NCBI GenBank assembly: GCA_942492825.1
Contig: OW818635.1
Location: 558,001-622,000 of the forward strand
Direction of reading: 5' to 3'
Source: GWE2-51-13 sp942492825
Lineage (GTDB): Bacteria; Bacillota_I; Bacilli_A; Erysipelotrichales; Erysipelotrichaceae
DNA length: 64,000 nucleotides
Below are positions 40,988 to 48,772 of this stretch, one piece after another. How positions within the stretch are numbered: the first letter of the stretch is position 1; every line of letters starts with the position of its first letter. Under the pieces are notes generated by a model. The model saw only the letters and a program-made list of their open reading frames with translations, was not told where the DNA came from and made no database searches. A program made the position numbers and the translations under genes.

Positions 40988-42343
40988 TCAAATGAACCCG
41001 AAAAGTAACGGTAACAAGAGAGCCACGATGGCGGTCCATCCGGCTAAAACATAGAGATAGTCGGTTTGGAATCGTTCGAGTTTCGCAAACTCGATCTTCC
41101 CTCTCAAATAACGTGTATACATCCACGCTAAACCGCCGAGGTTCACAAATAGAATGATATTTTCGCCCAACGCGGCGATTTTATTCGGTGTGATACCATA
41201 GGTCGACAAGCGGAAGAGAATCGCGGACAATGCGATCGCATCGATGGCCAAGGCGGTGAGAATCAACGCTAGGTTCAATCCATCGAAGAGATTGGGCTTA
41301 TCATAGGCTTTGCGCGACGAAATGACATAAATTACCAACCCCAAAACCAGCACCAACATGAAATCGAATCCGATCAGATAATTTCGTTCCAGAAACGGTG
41401 TCTTACCTGAAACAACCATCGAAATCAGAAATGCGATCATCGTCACCAGAAACAAGGGCGAGAAGATCTTCGCCAAGATCGGCGCGAAGTTTTCGATGAT
41501 GCTTTTTTTCGCTTCGGCCAGATACACCGCGATCATCATGACCCCAAACGATCCATAAACCATGATGTTTTCGAACATGAATTCCGAAAGATCGATGTTT
41601 AGGGCGCTGAATATGAATATCGTGAAGAGATTAAAGACCAACAATCCGCAGAATACCAGTACGCCATAGATGAAGGTTTCGCCGGTCAGACGGAGGAAAT
41701 CCATGCGTTTGCGACTGGACTTCCATTCATCCCCCAAATAAGCGACCCCGACCACAAGCCACAAGTAGATCGGTAGATGGAACAATGTCAGAAAAATCGT
41801 GCTACCGTTAAATTGATAAGGATACAGGTTGATCAAGAGTGCGGATATTCCGAAAATGATCAAGATCCACGTTTTAAGTCTCTTGCTTGAAGGATGGTTG
41901 ACCATGAAATAAATTGCGACCAAAGGAAAGATAAAAAGGCTTAGATTTTTAAAGAGGTAGAATACCTGTTGGTTTCCGATAAAATCGAGTCCGAAGATTT
42001 GAGGTAACTTCGCCAAGGTTCCCGCAATCAACGAAAACGAAATGACCAATAGGATATTGCGGGTTTGGCGACGTTGAATTGACGTATCCTCTTTATCCAC
42101 GACCAGTTGCTTCCAAAAACTTTCCGTCGACAGCTTGGAGAATTCACCGGAAATCTGATTGATATTCCCGAATCGTTTGACACTGATCAGAAACGCTTCT
42201 TCTTCGGAGAGTCCGGCTTTCTTGAGGTCTTCGATTTCGTCTCTCAGGTGTTCTTCCATTTCCAACAGATCCGCATCTTTCAACTGTCCTTTTTCGCGGA
42301 GATAATCGCTCCATGCCTTGATATTGGCGTTTAAGTCAAACAT
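40988..42343 (-). CDS. Membrane protein with N-terminal HAAS/DUF1700-like domain
   Basis: A 451-residue protein, MFDLNANIKAWSDYLREKGQ. Residues 1 to about 85 form the soluble permease-prefix/HAAS region (LEMEEHLRDEIEDLKKAGLSEEEAFLISVKRFG), common in genes paired with PadR regulators. The rest has about ten hydrophobic segments. Function unknown; envelope stress sensing has been proposed for relatives. ATG 42343 follows GGGAGACAAAC and lies 14 bases past padR. Confidence 0.82.
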   Translation of the reverse strand: MFDLNANIKAWSDYLREKGQLKDADLLEMEEHLRDEIEDLKKAGLSEEEAFLISVKRFGNINQISGEFSKLSTESFWKQLVVDKEDTSIQRRQTRNILLVISFSLIAGTLAKLPQIFGLDFIGNQQVFYLFKNLSLFIFPLVAIYFMVNHPSSKRLKTWILIIFGISALLINLYPYQFNGSTIFLTLFHLPIYLWLVVGVAYLGDEWKSSRKRMDFLRLTGETFIYGVLVFCGLLVFNLFTIFIFSALNIDLSEFMFENIMVYGSFGVMMIAVYLAEAKKSIIENFAPILAKIFSPLFLVTMIAFLISMVVSGKTPFLERNYLIGFDFMLVLVLGLVIYVISSRKAYDKPNLFDGLNLALILTALAIDAIALSAILFRLSTYGITPNKIAALGENIILFVNLGGLAWMYTRYLRGKIEFAKLERFQTDYLYVLAGWTAIVALLLPLLFGFI

Positions 42344-42357
42344 TGTTTGTCTCCCTC

Positions 42358-42693
42358 TCACTTGTCCGTGATTTCCCACAATCGCGTCAACGCGGCGTTT
42401 ACGACGCCCCATTGGTCACGATGCAACTTCAACTCATCCAATCCATCCTTTAGGATCCGATAATATTTCCGTTTGCGTCCCGTATCCGCTTCTTTCCAAT
42501 ACGACTCGATCTTGTTTTGGTCCTCGAGTCGATGAAGTATCGGGTAAAGCATACCTTCGGTCCAAATCATTTGATCGCCGGATAACTCCTTGACGCGTTT
42601 AATGATCGAATATCCGTAACTGTCTTCTTCCTTCAGAATCGCCAGAACGATCGGGATCGATGACGCGGCGATTAAGTCTTTCGTGATGTCCAT
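42358..42693 (-). CDS. PadR family transcriptional regulator
   Basis: A 111-residue winged-helix protein, MDITKDLIAASSIPIVLAIL, followed by the PadR hallmark EEDSYGYSIIKRV and the wing MIWTEGMLYPILHRLEDQNKIESYW and TGRKRKYYRI. It probably represses its own operon by binding the palindrome in its promoter. ATG 42693 follows AGGAGGCGCC. Confidence 0.93.
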   Translation of the reverse strand: MDITKDLIAASSIPIVLAILKEEDSYGYSIIKRVKELSGDQMIWTEGMLYPILHRLEDQNKIESYWKEADTGRKRKYYRILKDGLDELKLHRDQWGVVNAALTRLWEITDK

Positions 42694-42719
42694 GGCGCCT
42701 CCTATACCTAATTGTTCTA

Positions 42720-42732
42720 TGTATATTATACA
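42720..42732. promoter_or_regulatory. Putative PadR operator overlapping the -10
   Basis: TGTATA-t-TATACA is a perfect 13-base palindrome covering the -10 of the padR promoter. Confidence 0.6.
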
Positions 42733-42753
42733 CAAGGTTGAAAGAAATGCAAA
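42725..42753 (-). promoter_or_regulatory. padR promoter
   Basis: TTTGCA (42753-42748), 17-base spacer, TATAAT (42730-42725) on the minus strand. Confidence 0.8.
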
Positions 42754-42786
42754 TCGATGAATAAAACTTTTAAACAAGTTCCCTAA

Positions 42787-42814
42787 ACAAAAAAAGACCC
42801 GCTGGTAACGGGTC
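42787..42814 (-). terminator. Terminator of the MacB-like operon
   Basis: GACCCG / CGGGTC arms (42796-42801 and 42809-42814), followed on the minus strand by TTTTTTTGTTT. Confidence 0.9.
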
Positions 42815-42821
42815 GAATGCA

Positions 42822-43988
42822 TTATTCGTAACGAAGGGCTTCCACCGGTTCGAGTTTCGACGCTTTGTTTGCGGGATAGATCCCGAACACGACGCCGATG
42901 GTAATCGAGAAGACAAGAGACAAGATCACCGAATCTAAGCCGACCGTGACTTTGAAGTCCGATAATTGTTGGATGATCGCGGCTCCCACATAACTGATCC
43001 CAAGTCCGATCAAGCCGCCCAAGGTCGTGATGATGACCGCTTCGATCAAAAACTGAATCAAAATCTGGGAACGTTTGGCGCCTAAGGCTTTACGTACGCC
43101 GATTTCTCGGGTTCGCTCGCGGACGGTGACCAACATGATGTTCATGATCCCGATGCCGCCGACGATCAGAGAGATCGACGCGATGCCTGCCAATAACGTC
43201 GTCAACAAGCCCATCAAGGTGTTCATGACGCCTAATATCTGCGATTGACTAAAGACGGTGTAATCATTGGACGAAGGCAAGACGATGTCGAGATACGAGG
43301 AAATCTTGTTCATCGAAGCATCGACCGTGTCTTCGTTTTGACTGGCGAGATAATAGGTTTTCGAATTCAAGAACGAAGGAAACATCGTACCCGCGAAGTC
43401 CAACGGAATGTATGCGGTCGCATCCAAGTCCCCGCTAAAACTGGTTCCGCGTTCCGTTAAGATACCGATAACACGGAATTGGATGCCTTGGATCACCATC
43501 GTCTCGCCGACCGGATCGCTCACCATCGGAAAGAGTTCTTTGGCGACTTTCGGTCCGATGACGACGACCGGCAGATTGTTTTCAAGGTCAATGGAAGAGA
43601 GAAATCTTCCGCTCGCAAGTTCGAGACTGGAAATGAATCCGTAATATTGGTTAACGCCGTTGACCGAGACATCGAAACTGGTCCCGTTGACATTGTAGGT
43701 GGTATTGCCTGAGATGATCTCGCTGGTCGCAGCCAATTTACCGCTATCGGAAAGTTCATCCAACCAAATGCTCGGAAGGACACCGTTGCGATCACTGACG
43801 CGCACGATGATCAGATTACTGCCGATCGAGCGAATCTGATTGGCGGCTTCGGCTTTGGCGCTGTTGCCTAAAGATAAAAGCAGGATGACCGAGGAGACCC
43901 CGATCACAACACCGAGTGTTGTTAATAGAGCCCGGATTTTATGGGCGACGACCGATCGCCATGCGATCAAGAAGTACTCTTTAAGCAT
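42822..43988 (-). CDS. MacB-like ABC transporter permease
   Basis: A 388-residue permease with one N-terminal transmembrane helix (ALLTTLGVVIGVSSVILLLS), a periplasm-like extracellular MacB core domain (residues about 45-260), and three C-terminal helices with the conserved GGIGIMNIMLVTVRERTREIGVRKALGA. Such YknZ/MacB proteins are mechanotransmitters rather than classical channels and export peptides or toxins together with an adaptor. ATG 43988 overlaps the ATPase by eight bases. Confidence 0.93.
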   Translation of the reverse strand: MLKEYFLIAWRSVVAHKIRALLTTLGVVIGVSSVILLLSLGNSAKAEAANQIRSIGSNLIIVRVSDRNGVLPSIWLDELSDSGKLAATSEIISGNTTYNVNGTSFDVSVNGVNQYYGFISSLELASGRFLSSIDLENNLPVVVIGPKVAKELFPMVSDPVGETMVIQGIQFRVIGILTERGTSFSGDLDATAYIPLDFAGTMFPSFLNSKTYYLASQNEDTVDASMNKISSYLDIVLPSSNDYTVFSQSQILGVMNTLMGLLTTLLAGIASISLIVGGIGIMNIMLVTVRERTREIGVRKALGAKRSQILIQFLIEAVIITTLGGLIGLGISYVGAAIIQQLSDFKVTVGLDSVILSLVFSITIGVVFGIYPANKASKLEPVEALRYE

Positions 43989-44670
43989 CGTCTTCCACCT
44001 GCCTTGAATCTGATACAATCTTTCCATCTCGAATCGTCAACACGCGCTTCGCATAGGAAGCCACACCTGAGTCATGCGTGATCACGATGACGGTTTTACC
44101 GAGTTTGTTGAGTTGAGTCAAAAGCTCCAACACTTCCCTGCCGGTCGCTTGATCCAAGGCGCCGGTGGGTTCATCCGCCAAGATGATGGCGGGATCGTTG
44201 GCTAACGCCCGTGCGATCGAAACACGTTGTTGCTGGCCGCCGGAAAGCTCGGTGGGTTTGTGGTCCATCCGATCCCCCAACCCGACACGTGTCAGAAGTT
44301 CGGCCGCTTTGCGTTCACGTTCTTTCTTCGATACTCGGGCATAAGTCATGGGCATCATGACGTTCTCCAACGCGCTAAAGGAAGGCAACAGGTTGAACTG
44401 TTGGAAGACAAAGCCGATCTGCTTATTGCGGATATCCGCTAATTCATCTTCTTCATAGCGTTGGATCGGGATTTGATTGAGGACATATTGTCCGCCGGTC
44501 ACGATATCCAAACACCCGATGATGTTCATCAAGGTGGATTTCCCGCTACCGGAAGGTCCGATGATCGCGGCGAATTCCCCTTCGTCGATGGTTAGTGTGA
44601 TACCGTCCAAGGCTTTGACGGTGTTGTTGCCCATCGTGTAATGTTTGGTGACATCAGTCAGCGTTAGCAT
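43981..44670 (-). CDS. LolD/MacB-type ABC ATPase
   Basis: A 229-residue ATPase. MLTLTDVTKHYTMGNNTVKAL is typical of the LolD group; Walker A IIGPSGSGKSTLMNIIG, Q-loop FVFQQFNLLP, signature ELSGGQQQRVSIARAL, Walker B IILADEPTGALD, switch VIVITHDS. It powers the neighbouring MacB-like permease. The ATG at 44670 has GGAGG at eight bases. Confidence 0.95.
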   Translation of the reverse strand: MLTLTDVTKHYTMGNNTVKALDGITLTIDEGEFAAIIGPSGSGKSTLMNIIGCLDIVTGGQYVLNQIPIQRYEEDELADIRNKQIGFVFQQFNLLPSFSALENVMMPMTYARVSKKERERKAAELLTRVGLGDRMDHKPTELSGGQQQRVSIARALANDPAIILADEPTGALDQATGREVLELLTQLNKLGKTVIVITHDSGVASYAKRVLTIRDGKIVSDSRQVEDDA

Positions 44671-45538
44671 TGCGTAATCCTCCAAAACCGGTGAAGGTCG
44701 AGGTTTCCGGCAAGATAACGGCGTTTAAGCCTTCCAGATTCTCGCCGCTGACTTCCGCGACATCGATGTCCGCGCTGCCGACGACCACTTCCACATAATA
44801 ATCGCTTTGTGGCGCCTGCATGTCATTAAACCAGTCCGCATTCAACAGATTGATCGTCCCGTCGTGTTCGATCAGACTTTCGACCGGAACCAAGTAGATA
44901 TCTTTTTTGGTTAACGTTTCGATTTTGGCGCTGCCTGTCATCCCTAAGAAGATCGGATGATCGGCTTTATCGAACGATACCGTCACCGTATAGGTCGTGA
45001 AGTCGGTCGTCGTATTACCGACAAGGCTGATTTTACTAACTTTTCCGTCGACCGTAAGATTCAACGCATCGATGAAGATTTTCGAAGGCTGTCCGACCGC
45101 GATCTTCGCGATGTCTTTTTCGCTGATCTGCACTTCCATCTGAAGTTTGTTGGGGTCGGAGATGACATACATCGGACTGGCCGCGTTGGCGACCGCCGTC
45201 ACGATCCCCGCGCTTTTCGCACGTAGATTATAAGTAAGTTGTTGGATGTTTTTATATTGTCCCAACAGAAAATCCTTGGCGACCGCGTCGCCGAGTTTCG
45301 CGTAGTTGTTTTTGAGTGTGCCGTCGAATTTGATTTCAGTGGTCGAAGCGGAGGTGATTTTTCCCTTTGCCACGCTATATAAGACCAAGTCACCTTTCTT
45401 CACTTCGACGATTTCGCTTTGTTCCTTTAGGCGTTTCTGCGAGGTGTCGCGTAGCGCGTTGACGCCCCAAAATCCCGCTAAGAGTAGAGTTACTAAGATA
45501 CCTGCGATAATTAACCTATTTTTCGTTTTCTTTTTCAT
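44654..45538 (-). CDS. HlyD/RND-type adaptor protein of the MacB-like exporter
   Basis: A 294-residue membrane fusion protein: one N-terminal anchor (RLIIAGILVTLLLAGFWGV), then a lipoyl-like half motif and beta-barrel domain (LRAKSAGIVTAVANAASPMYVISDPNKLQMEVQISEKDIAKIAVGQPS). The usual long alpha-hairpin is very short, as in Gram-positive YknX-like adaptors with no outer membrane. It overlaps both marR and the ATPase gene. Confidence 0.87.
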   Translation of the reverse strand: MKKKTKNRLIIAGILVTLLLAGFWGVNALRDTSQKRLKEQSEIVEVKKGDLVLYSVAKGKITSASTTEIKFDGTLKNNYAKLGDAVAKDFLLGQYKNIQQLTYNLRAKSAGIVTAVANAASPMYVISDPNKLQMEVQISEKDIAKIAVGQPSKIFIDALNLTVDGKVSKISLVGNTTTDFTTYTVTVSFDKADHPIFLGMTGSAKIETLTKKDIYLVPVESLIEHDGTINLLNADWFNDMQAPQSDYYVEVVVGSADIDVAEVSGENLEGLNAVILPETSTFTGFGGLRNANAD

Positions 45539-45986
45539 GGTTTTCGCCCTTTTCTTGATTGAAATATTCCGCGACCTTTTCGATGATCGCATTTAACGCA
45601 TCACTGTCTTCATCCCCTAAATAATCCAAAAGTCCTCCCATCATCGCATAGAATTCCTCTTGCGCTTGTTTGACTTTCGCTTCGCCCAGATCGCTCAACT
45701 TTACTTTCACTTGACGGCGATCGTCCGGGTTTTCCTCGCGCGTTACATACCCATGCGCGCTAAGCCGGTTGATGAACTGGGTCGCAGCCGCGGGTGTCAC
45801 TCCGAAGATTTCCGCGACCTTGCTTAACGATAATGCTTCGTTACCGCATGCCCCGGAAAGTTCCATCAAAGGAATGATCGGTCCTTCATGCGACTTGTTG
45901 GAACGTATGTTTTTGTGAGCGCGTCGCATGCGTTCAAACGATGCGATCAGTCGCGCGATCCGTGCTGCTTTTTCGGTTGTTTCCAT
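45516..45986 (-). CDS. MarR family regulator of the MacB-like operon
   Basis: A 156-residue winged-helix protein; recognition helix LSKVAEIFGVTPAAATQFINRLSAHGYVTRE, wing ENPDDRRQVKVKL. First gene of marR-adaptor-ATPase-permease. Heptamer TAGTTAA occurs twice directly before its ribosome-binding site and could be its operator. AAAGGAGAGAA precedes the ATG. Confidence 0.9.
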   Translation of the reverse strand: METTEKAARIARLIASFERMRRAHKNIRSNKSHEGPIIPLMELSGACGNEALSLSKVAEIFGVTPAAATQFINRLSAHGYVTREENPDDRRQVKVKLSDLGEAKVKQAQEEFYAMMGGLLDYLGDEDSDALNAIIEKVAEYFNQEKGENHEKENEK

Positions 45987-45997
45987 TTCTCTCCTTT

Positions 45998-46020
45998 TAG
46001 TTAATGTAGTTAATAATTAA
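45998..46020. promoter_or_regulatory. Repeated MarR half-sites upstream of marR
   Basis: TAGTTAA at 45998-46004 and 46007-46013 in direct repeat, and the palindrome TTAAT-A-ATTAA at 46010-46020. The same TAGTTAA/TTAACTA half-site forms the inverted repeat at 34184-34205. No clear -35/-10 pair is seen here. Confidence 0.5.
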
Positions 46021-46054
46021 GCAGATTAAGTATTGCATAAACACACATGAATGT

Positions 46055-46083
46055 AAAATAAAAAGCAACCTTATTTGGTTGCT
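46055..46083 (-). terminator. metK terminator
   Basis: AGCAACC / GGTTGCT stem whose loop contains the metK stop, then TTTTTATTTT on the minus strand. Confidence 0.9.
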
Positions 46084-47162
46084 TTGATGCTTTCCCAGCT
46101 AAATCCATTCCGACCGAAATGGCCGAAGTTGGAGGTTTCGCGATAGATCGGTTTCAACAGATCCAATTCGCGGATGATGTTTCCGACGCTGAAGTCGAAG
46201 TTACGACGTACCCATGCGTTGATTTCTTCCAAGGCGACATGATGCGTCCCGAAGGTTTCGACCATGATCGAAATCGGATGGGTCTGCCCGATCGCATAGG
46301 ACAATTGGATTTCGCAACGATCCGCCAAGCCCGCATGAACCAGGTTTTTCGCGACGTAACGGGCGTAATAGGCAGCCGAACGGTCGACTTTCGATGGGTC
46401 TTTCGAACTGAAGCAACCACCGCCGATGCGGCCCATGCCGCCATAGGTATCGACGACGATCTTACGACCGGTCGTACCGCTGTCCCCGAAGGAACCGCCG
46501 ACGACGAAGGAACCCGACGGATTGATGAAGTACTTTGTCTCCGGCGTGATCCATTTCGGATCCACGACTTTATCGATGACTTCGTTTTTGATGATGGTAT
46601 GCAATTCTTCTTGGCTGAGTTCGGCCGCATGTTGGGTCGAAACGACGATCGTATCGATTGAAACCGGCTTCTGGTCGCGATAGAGAACCGTGACTTGGGT
46701 CTTGCCGTCCGGTTTGATGCGACGGTCTTCCCATTTGTAATCGCTCAGACGTTTGGAAAGTTTATGGGCGGTATCGATCGCCAAAGGCATGTAGTTTTCG
46801 GTCTCGTTGCTGGCATAACCGAACATGATGCCTTGGTCGCCGGCCGCGATCGAGTCGTGGCTGGTAACGGCGTGGTAGATTTCCGCGGATTGTTTGTTGA
46901 CCTTCGGCATAACGTTGTATTCTTCGTCATAACCGATCGAGCGCAAGACATCTTTGGCGATTTTCGCGTAATCGATGACCGCTTTGGTATTGGCTTCACC
47001 GTAGACTAAAATGAAATCATCCTTGATCGTCGCTTCGACCGCCATCTTCGAGGTCGGGTCTTGCGCTAACGCAGCATCCAAGATGGAATCGGCGATCTGG
47101 TCGCAGATTTTGTCCGGATGGCCGTCGGTGACGCTTTCGGACGTGAATAGATATTCGTTCAT
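46071..47162 (-). CDS. metK: S-adenosylmethionine synthetase
   Basis: Forms SAM from Met and ATP. The 363-residue product starts MNEYLFTSESVTDGHPDKICD and contains AAGDQGIMFGYA, PSGSFVVGGSFGDSGTTGRKIVVDTYGG and KVDRSAAYYARYVAKN. It is shorter than the usual 380-400 residues, and the P-loop-like signature GGGAFSGKDP reads GGGCFSSKDP, with Cys and Ser substitutions. Strong AGGAGGAAC ribosome-binding site; controlled by an upstream SAM-I-like riboswitch. Confidence 0.95.
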   Translation of the reverse strand: MNEYLFTSESVTDGHPDKICDQIADSILDAALAQDPTSKMAVEATIKDDFILVYGEANTKAVIDYAKIAKDVLRSIGYDEEYNVMPKVNKQSAEIYHAVTSHDSIAAGDQGIMFGYASNETENYMPLAIDTAHKLSKRLSDYKWEDRRIKPDGKTQVTVLYRDQKPVSIDTIVVSTQHAAELSQEELHTIIKNEVIDKVVDPKWITPETKYFINPSGSFVVGGSFGDSGTTGRKIVVDTYGGMGRIGGGCFSSKDPSKVDRSAAYYARYVAKNLVHAGLADRCEIQLSYAIGQTHPISIMVETFGTHHVALEEINAWVRRNFDFSVGNIIRELDLLKPIYRETSNFGHFGRNGFSWESIKATK

Positions 47163-47186
47163 GTAGTTCCTCCTATGTGTGTCCTA

Positions 47187-47333
47187 TCAAATAAAACACC
47201 TCCCCGCTAAAAACGAGAAGGTGTACGCAATTCCGTAGGTTTTACCTTATCGTTGTTAGCGGAACCACCTTGCGTTTGCACGTAGGTTGGCGTGAGGTCG
47301 TTGAGCTAACTCTCTACCTCATCTCTTGATAAT
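47187..47333 (-). promoter_or_regulatory. SAM-I (S-box)-like riboswitch of metK
   Basis: The minus strand carries ATTATCAAGAGATGAGG (47333 downward), CGCCAACC, AAGGTGGTTCCGCTAAC and GATAAGG (ending about 47245), matching the order of S-box helices P1-P4. A terminator with 11-base arms ACACCTTCTCG / CGGGGAGGTGT (47196-47224) and TTTTATTT follows. High SAM should switch metK off. Confidence 0.82.
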
Positions 47334-47343
47334 GACAACATGT

Positions 47344-47371
47344 ATTTTACACGTTTTTTTCAAAAATGCAA
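47344..47371 (-). promoter_or_regulatory. metK promoter
   Basis: TTGCAT (47371-47366), 16-base spacer, TAAAAT (47349-47344) on the minus strand. Confidence 0.65.
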
Positions 47372-47373
47372 GA

Positions 47374-48234
47374 CTAATCCAGTGGTTTTTGATAGTAGTT
47401 TCCGATCACGCGTTCCGCATCGGAAATACTGATGAAGACTTTGGGGTCGGCTTTCTTCGCCGCTTCGACCACGTCTTCGACTTCAAAGGCATTGACGACC
47501 ATGTAAAGCATGCATTTGGTCGAACGGCTATATCCCCCCTCACCCCAGATTCGGGTAATCCCATGGCGAGTGGAAGCGTAGATCTGATCGCATACCGCAT
47601 CCGGAGTATCGGTGATCAGATGCAAGGTTTTTAATTTGAAACGTAAGTGCCGGTTGGAAACGATGTAGGTCGAAACGAATTGGAATACGATCGAATAAAG
47701 TGCTTTGTCCCAACCGAACAGATAACCTGCGACCGCCAGCACGACCATATTTCCGTAAAGGATGTAGCTCCATGTCTGGACATGGGCTTTACTGGAGGCG
47801 TAGATCGCGATAAAGTCCGTTCCCCCGCTGCTGGCATTCGCATTCAGCGCCAACGAAATCCCGAATCCGCCTAAGATGCCGCCGAAGACGGCGATCAGAA
47901 ACAAGTCGCCGGTCAACGTTACAGTCGGCAGGATCGACGTGAAGATCGATACCAAGCCATATTGCATGACGCTGAAAAACGTGAACCGCTTGCCGACAAG
48001 TTTATAGACCAGAATCGTCGGAACGATGTTTAACAGGATGTAAATCAAGCCAAACGGGATTTCGACATGAAAGAACTGGCTCATCGAACGCGTAAACAGG
48101 GTCGAAATGCCTGCGAAACCGCCCGGAAAAAGTCCGCCGGCGCGGACGAAGGTTTTGATGGCGAAGGAGTAGATCAAGGCGGATACGATAATCATCGCCG
48201 TGGTCCGGATGTCTTTGCGTAAACGTGAACTCAT
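47374..48234 (-). CDS. YitT/DUF2179 family membrane protein
   Basis: A 286-residue protein with about five membrane segments in residues 10-200 (FVRAGGLFPGGFAGISTLF, NANASSGGTDFIAIYAS) and a C-terminal cytoplasmic DUF2179 domain (GITRIWGEGGYSRSTKCMLYMVVNAFE, DPKVFISISDAERVIGNYY). Function not established. Starts four bases after the ComK-like gene with GGTAAC as weak ribosome-binding site, so probably co-transcribed. Confidence 0.92.
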   Translation of the reverse strand: MSSRLRKDIRTTAMIIVSALIYSFAIKTFVRAGGLFPGGFAGISTLFTRSMSQFFHVEIPFGLIYILLNIVPTILVYKLVGKRFTFFSVMQYGLVSIFTSILPTVTLTGDLFLIAVFGGILGGFGISLALNANASSGGTDFIAIYASSKAHVQTWSYILYGNMVVLAVAGYLFGWDKALYSIVFQFVSTYIVSNRHLRFKLKTLHLITDTPDAVCDQIYASTRHGITRIWGEGGYSRSTKCMLYMVVNAFEVEDVVEAAKKADPKVFISISDAERVIGNYYQKPLD

Positions 48235-48237
48235 GCG

Positions 48238-48672
48238 TTACCTCTGTCGTGGGTCTGTCTTTCCGAGTCGTTCCGTGAGTAGATCGCACCGCTTCAGTTG
48301 CATACGCAACGAACGGATCCCGATATCTACTTCCAAATCGTCCTTGTGAAACTGGACCAGTGTTTTGCGACCTAAATCTTTTAGCCGTCGAACTTTCGCC
48401 GCGTTGATCCAGATGCATTCCGGATGTTCGTGCGACAAGGTCGGAAAGAAAAAGAGTCGGCCGGATGGATCGACCAAAAGCGGAAGTTTCTGGGTGACAT
48501 TGAGATGATGCTTCACCACGTCCGCGCTACCGCGCAGACTGCTGCCGAATGTCAGACACCAGTTCTCCAAAAGATCGACGGCTTTCTCTTCGATCATCAT
48601 AGTTTGGGTTTCCGCGACGATTTGCGTTTTACGCTGATGGACGCGGATATAGAGTACTTCGTTAGGATTCAT
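48238..48672 (-). CDS. ComK-like competence transcription factor
   Basis: A 144-residue protein starting MNPNEVLYIRVHQRKTQIVA. The central segment LENWCLTFGSSLRGSADVV ... LPLLVDPSGRLFFFPTLSHEHPECIWI follows the ComK pattern of a C-x2-FGSS-x-x-G start, an MVDPS-x-x-x-F-x-FPTLS middle and a final C-x-WI. It is shorter than Bacillus ComK (about 190 residues), lacking most of the C-terminal region. ComK activates late competence genes; comEA and comEC lie 35 kb away in this window. AGAGGTGG ribosome-binding site. Target recognition in this organism is unknown. Confidence 0.8.
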   Translation of the reverse strand: MNPNEVLYIRVHQRKTQIVAETQTMMIEEKAVDLLENWCLTFGSSLRGSADVVKHHLNVTQKLPLLVDPSGRLFFFPTLSHEHPECIWINAAKVRRLKDLGRKTLVQFHKDDLEVDIGIRSLRMQLKRCDLLTERLGKTDPRQR

Positions 48673-48696
48673 GAAACCACCTCTTATGGTAAATAC

Positions 48697-48708
48697 GCGT
48701 TATAACGC
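48697..48708. promoter_or_regulatory. Palindrome upstream of the ComK-like gene
   Basis: GCGTTATAACGC, a perfect 12-base palindrome 25 bases before the ATG and containing TATAAC, which could be the -10. Possible repressor or autoregulatory site. Confidence 0.4.
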
Positions 48709-48737
48709 ATTTTTCCTTTGAAGCGGCTTACGATTTC

Positions 48738-48772
48738 AAAAAAAAGAGACGGCTAGCCGCAGCAGCAGCCGT
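48738..48772 (-). terminator. Terminator overlapping the ridA end
   Basis: ACGGCT / AGCCGT arms formed partly by the last codons, followed on the minus strand by CTCTTTTTTTTG. Confidence 0.82.
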
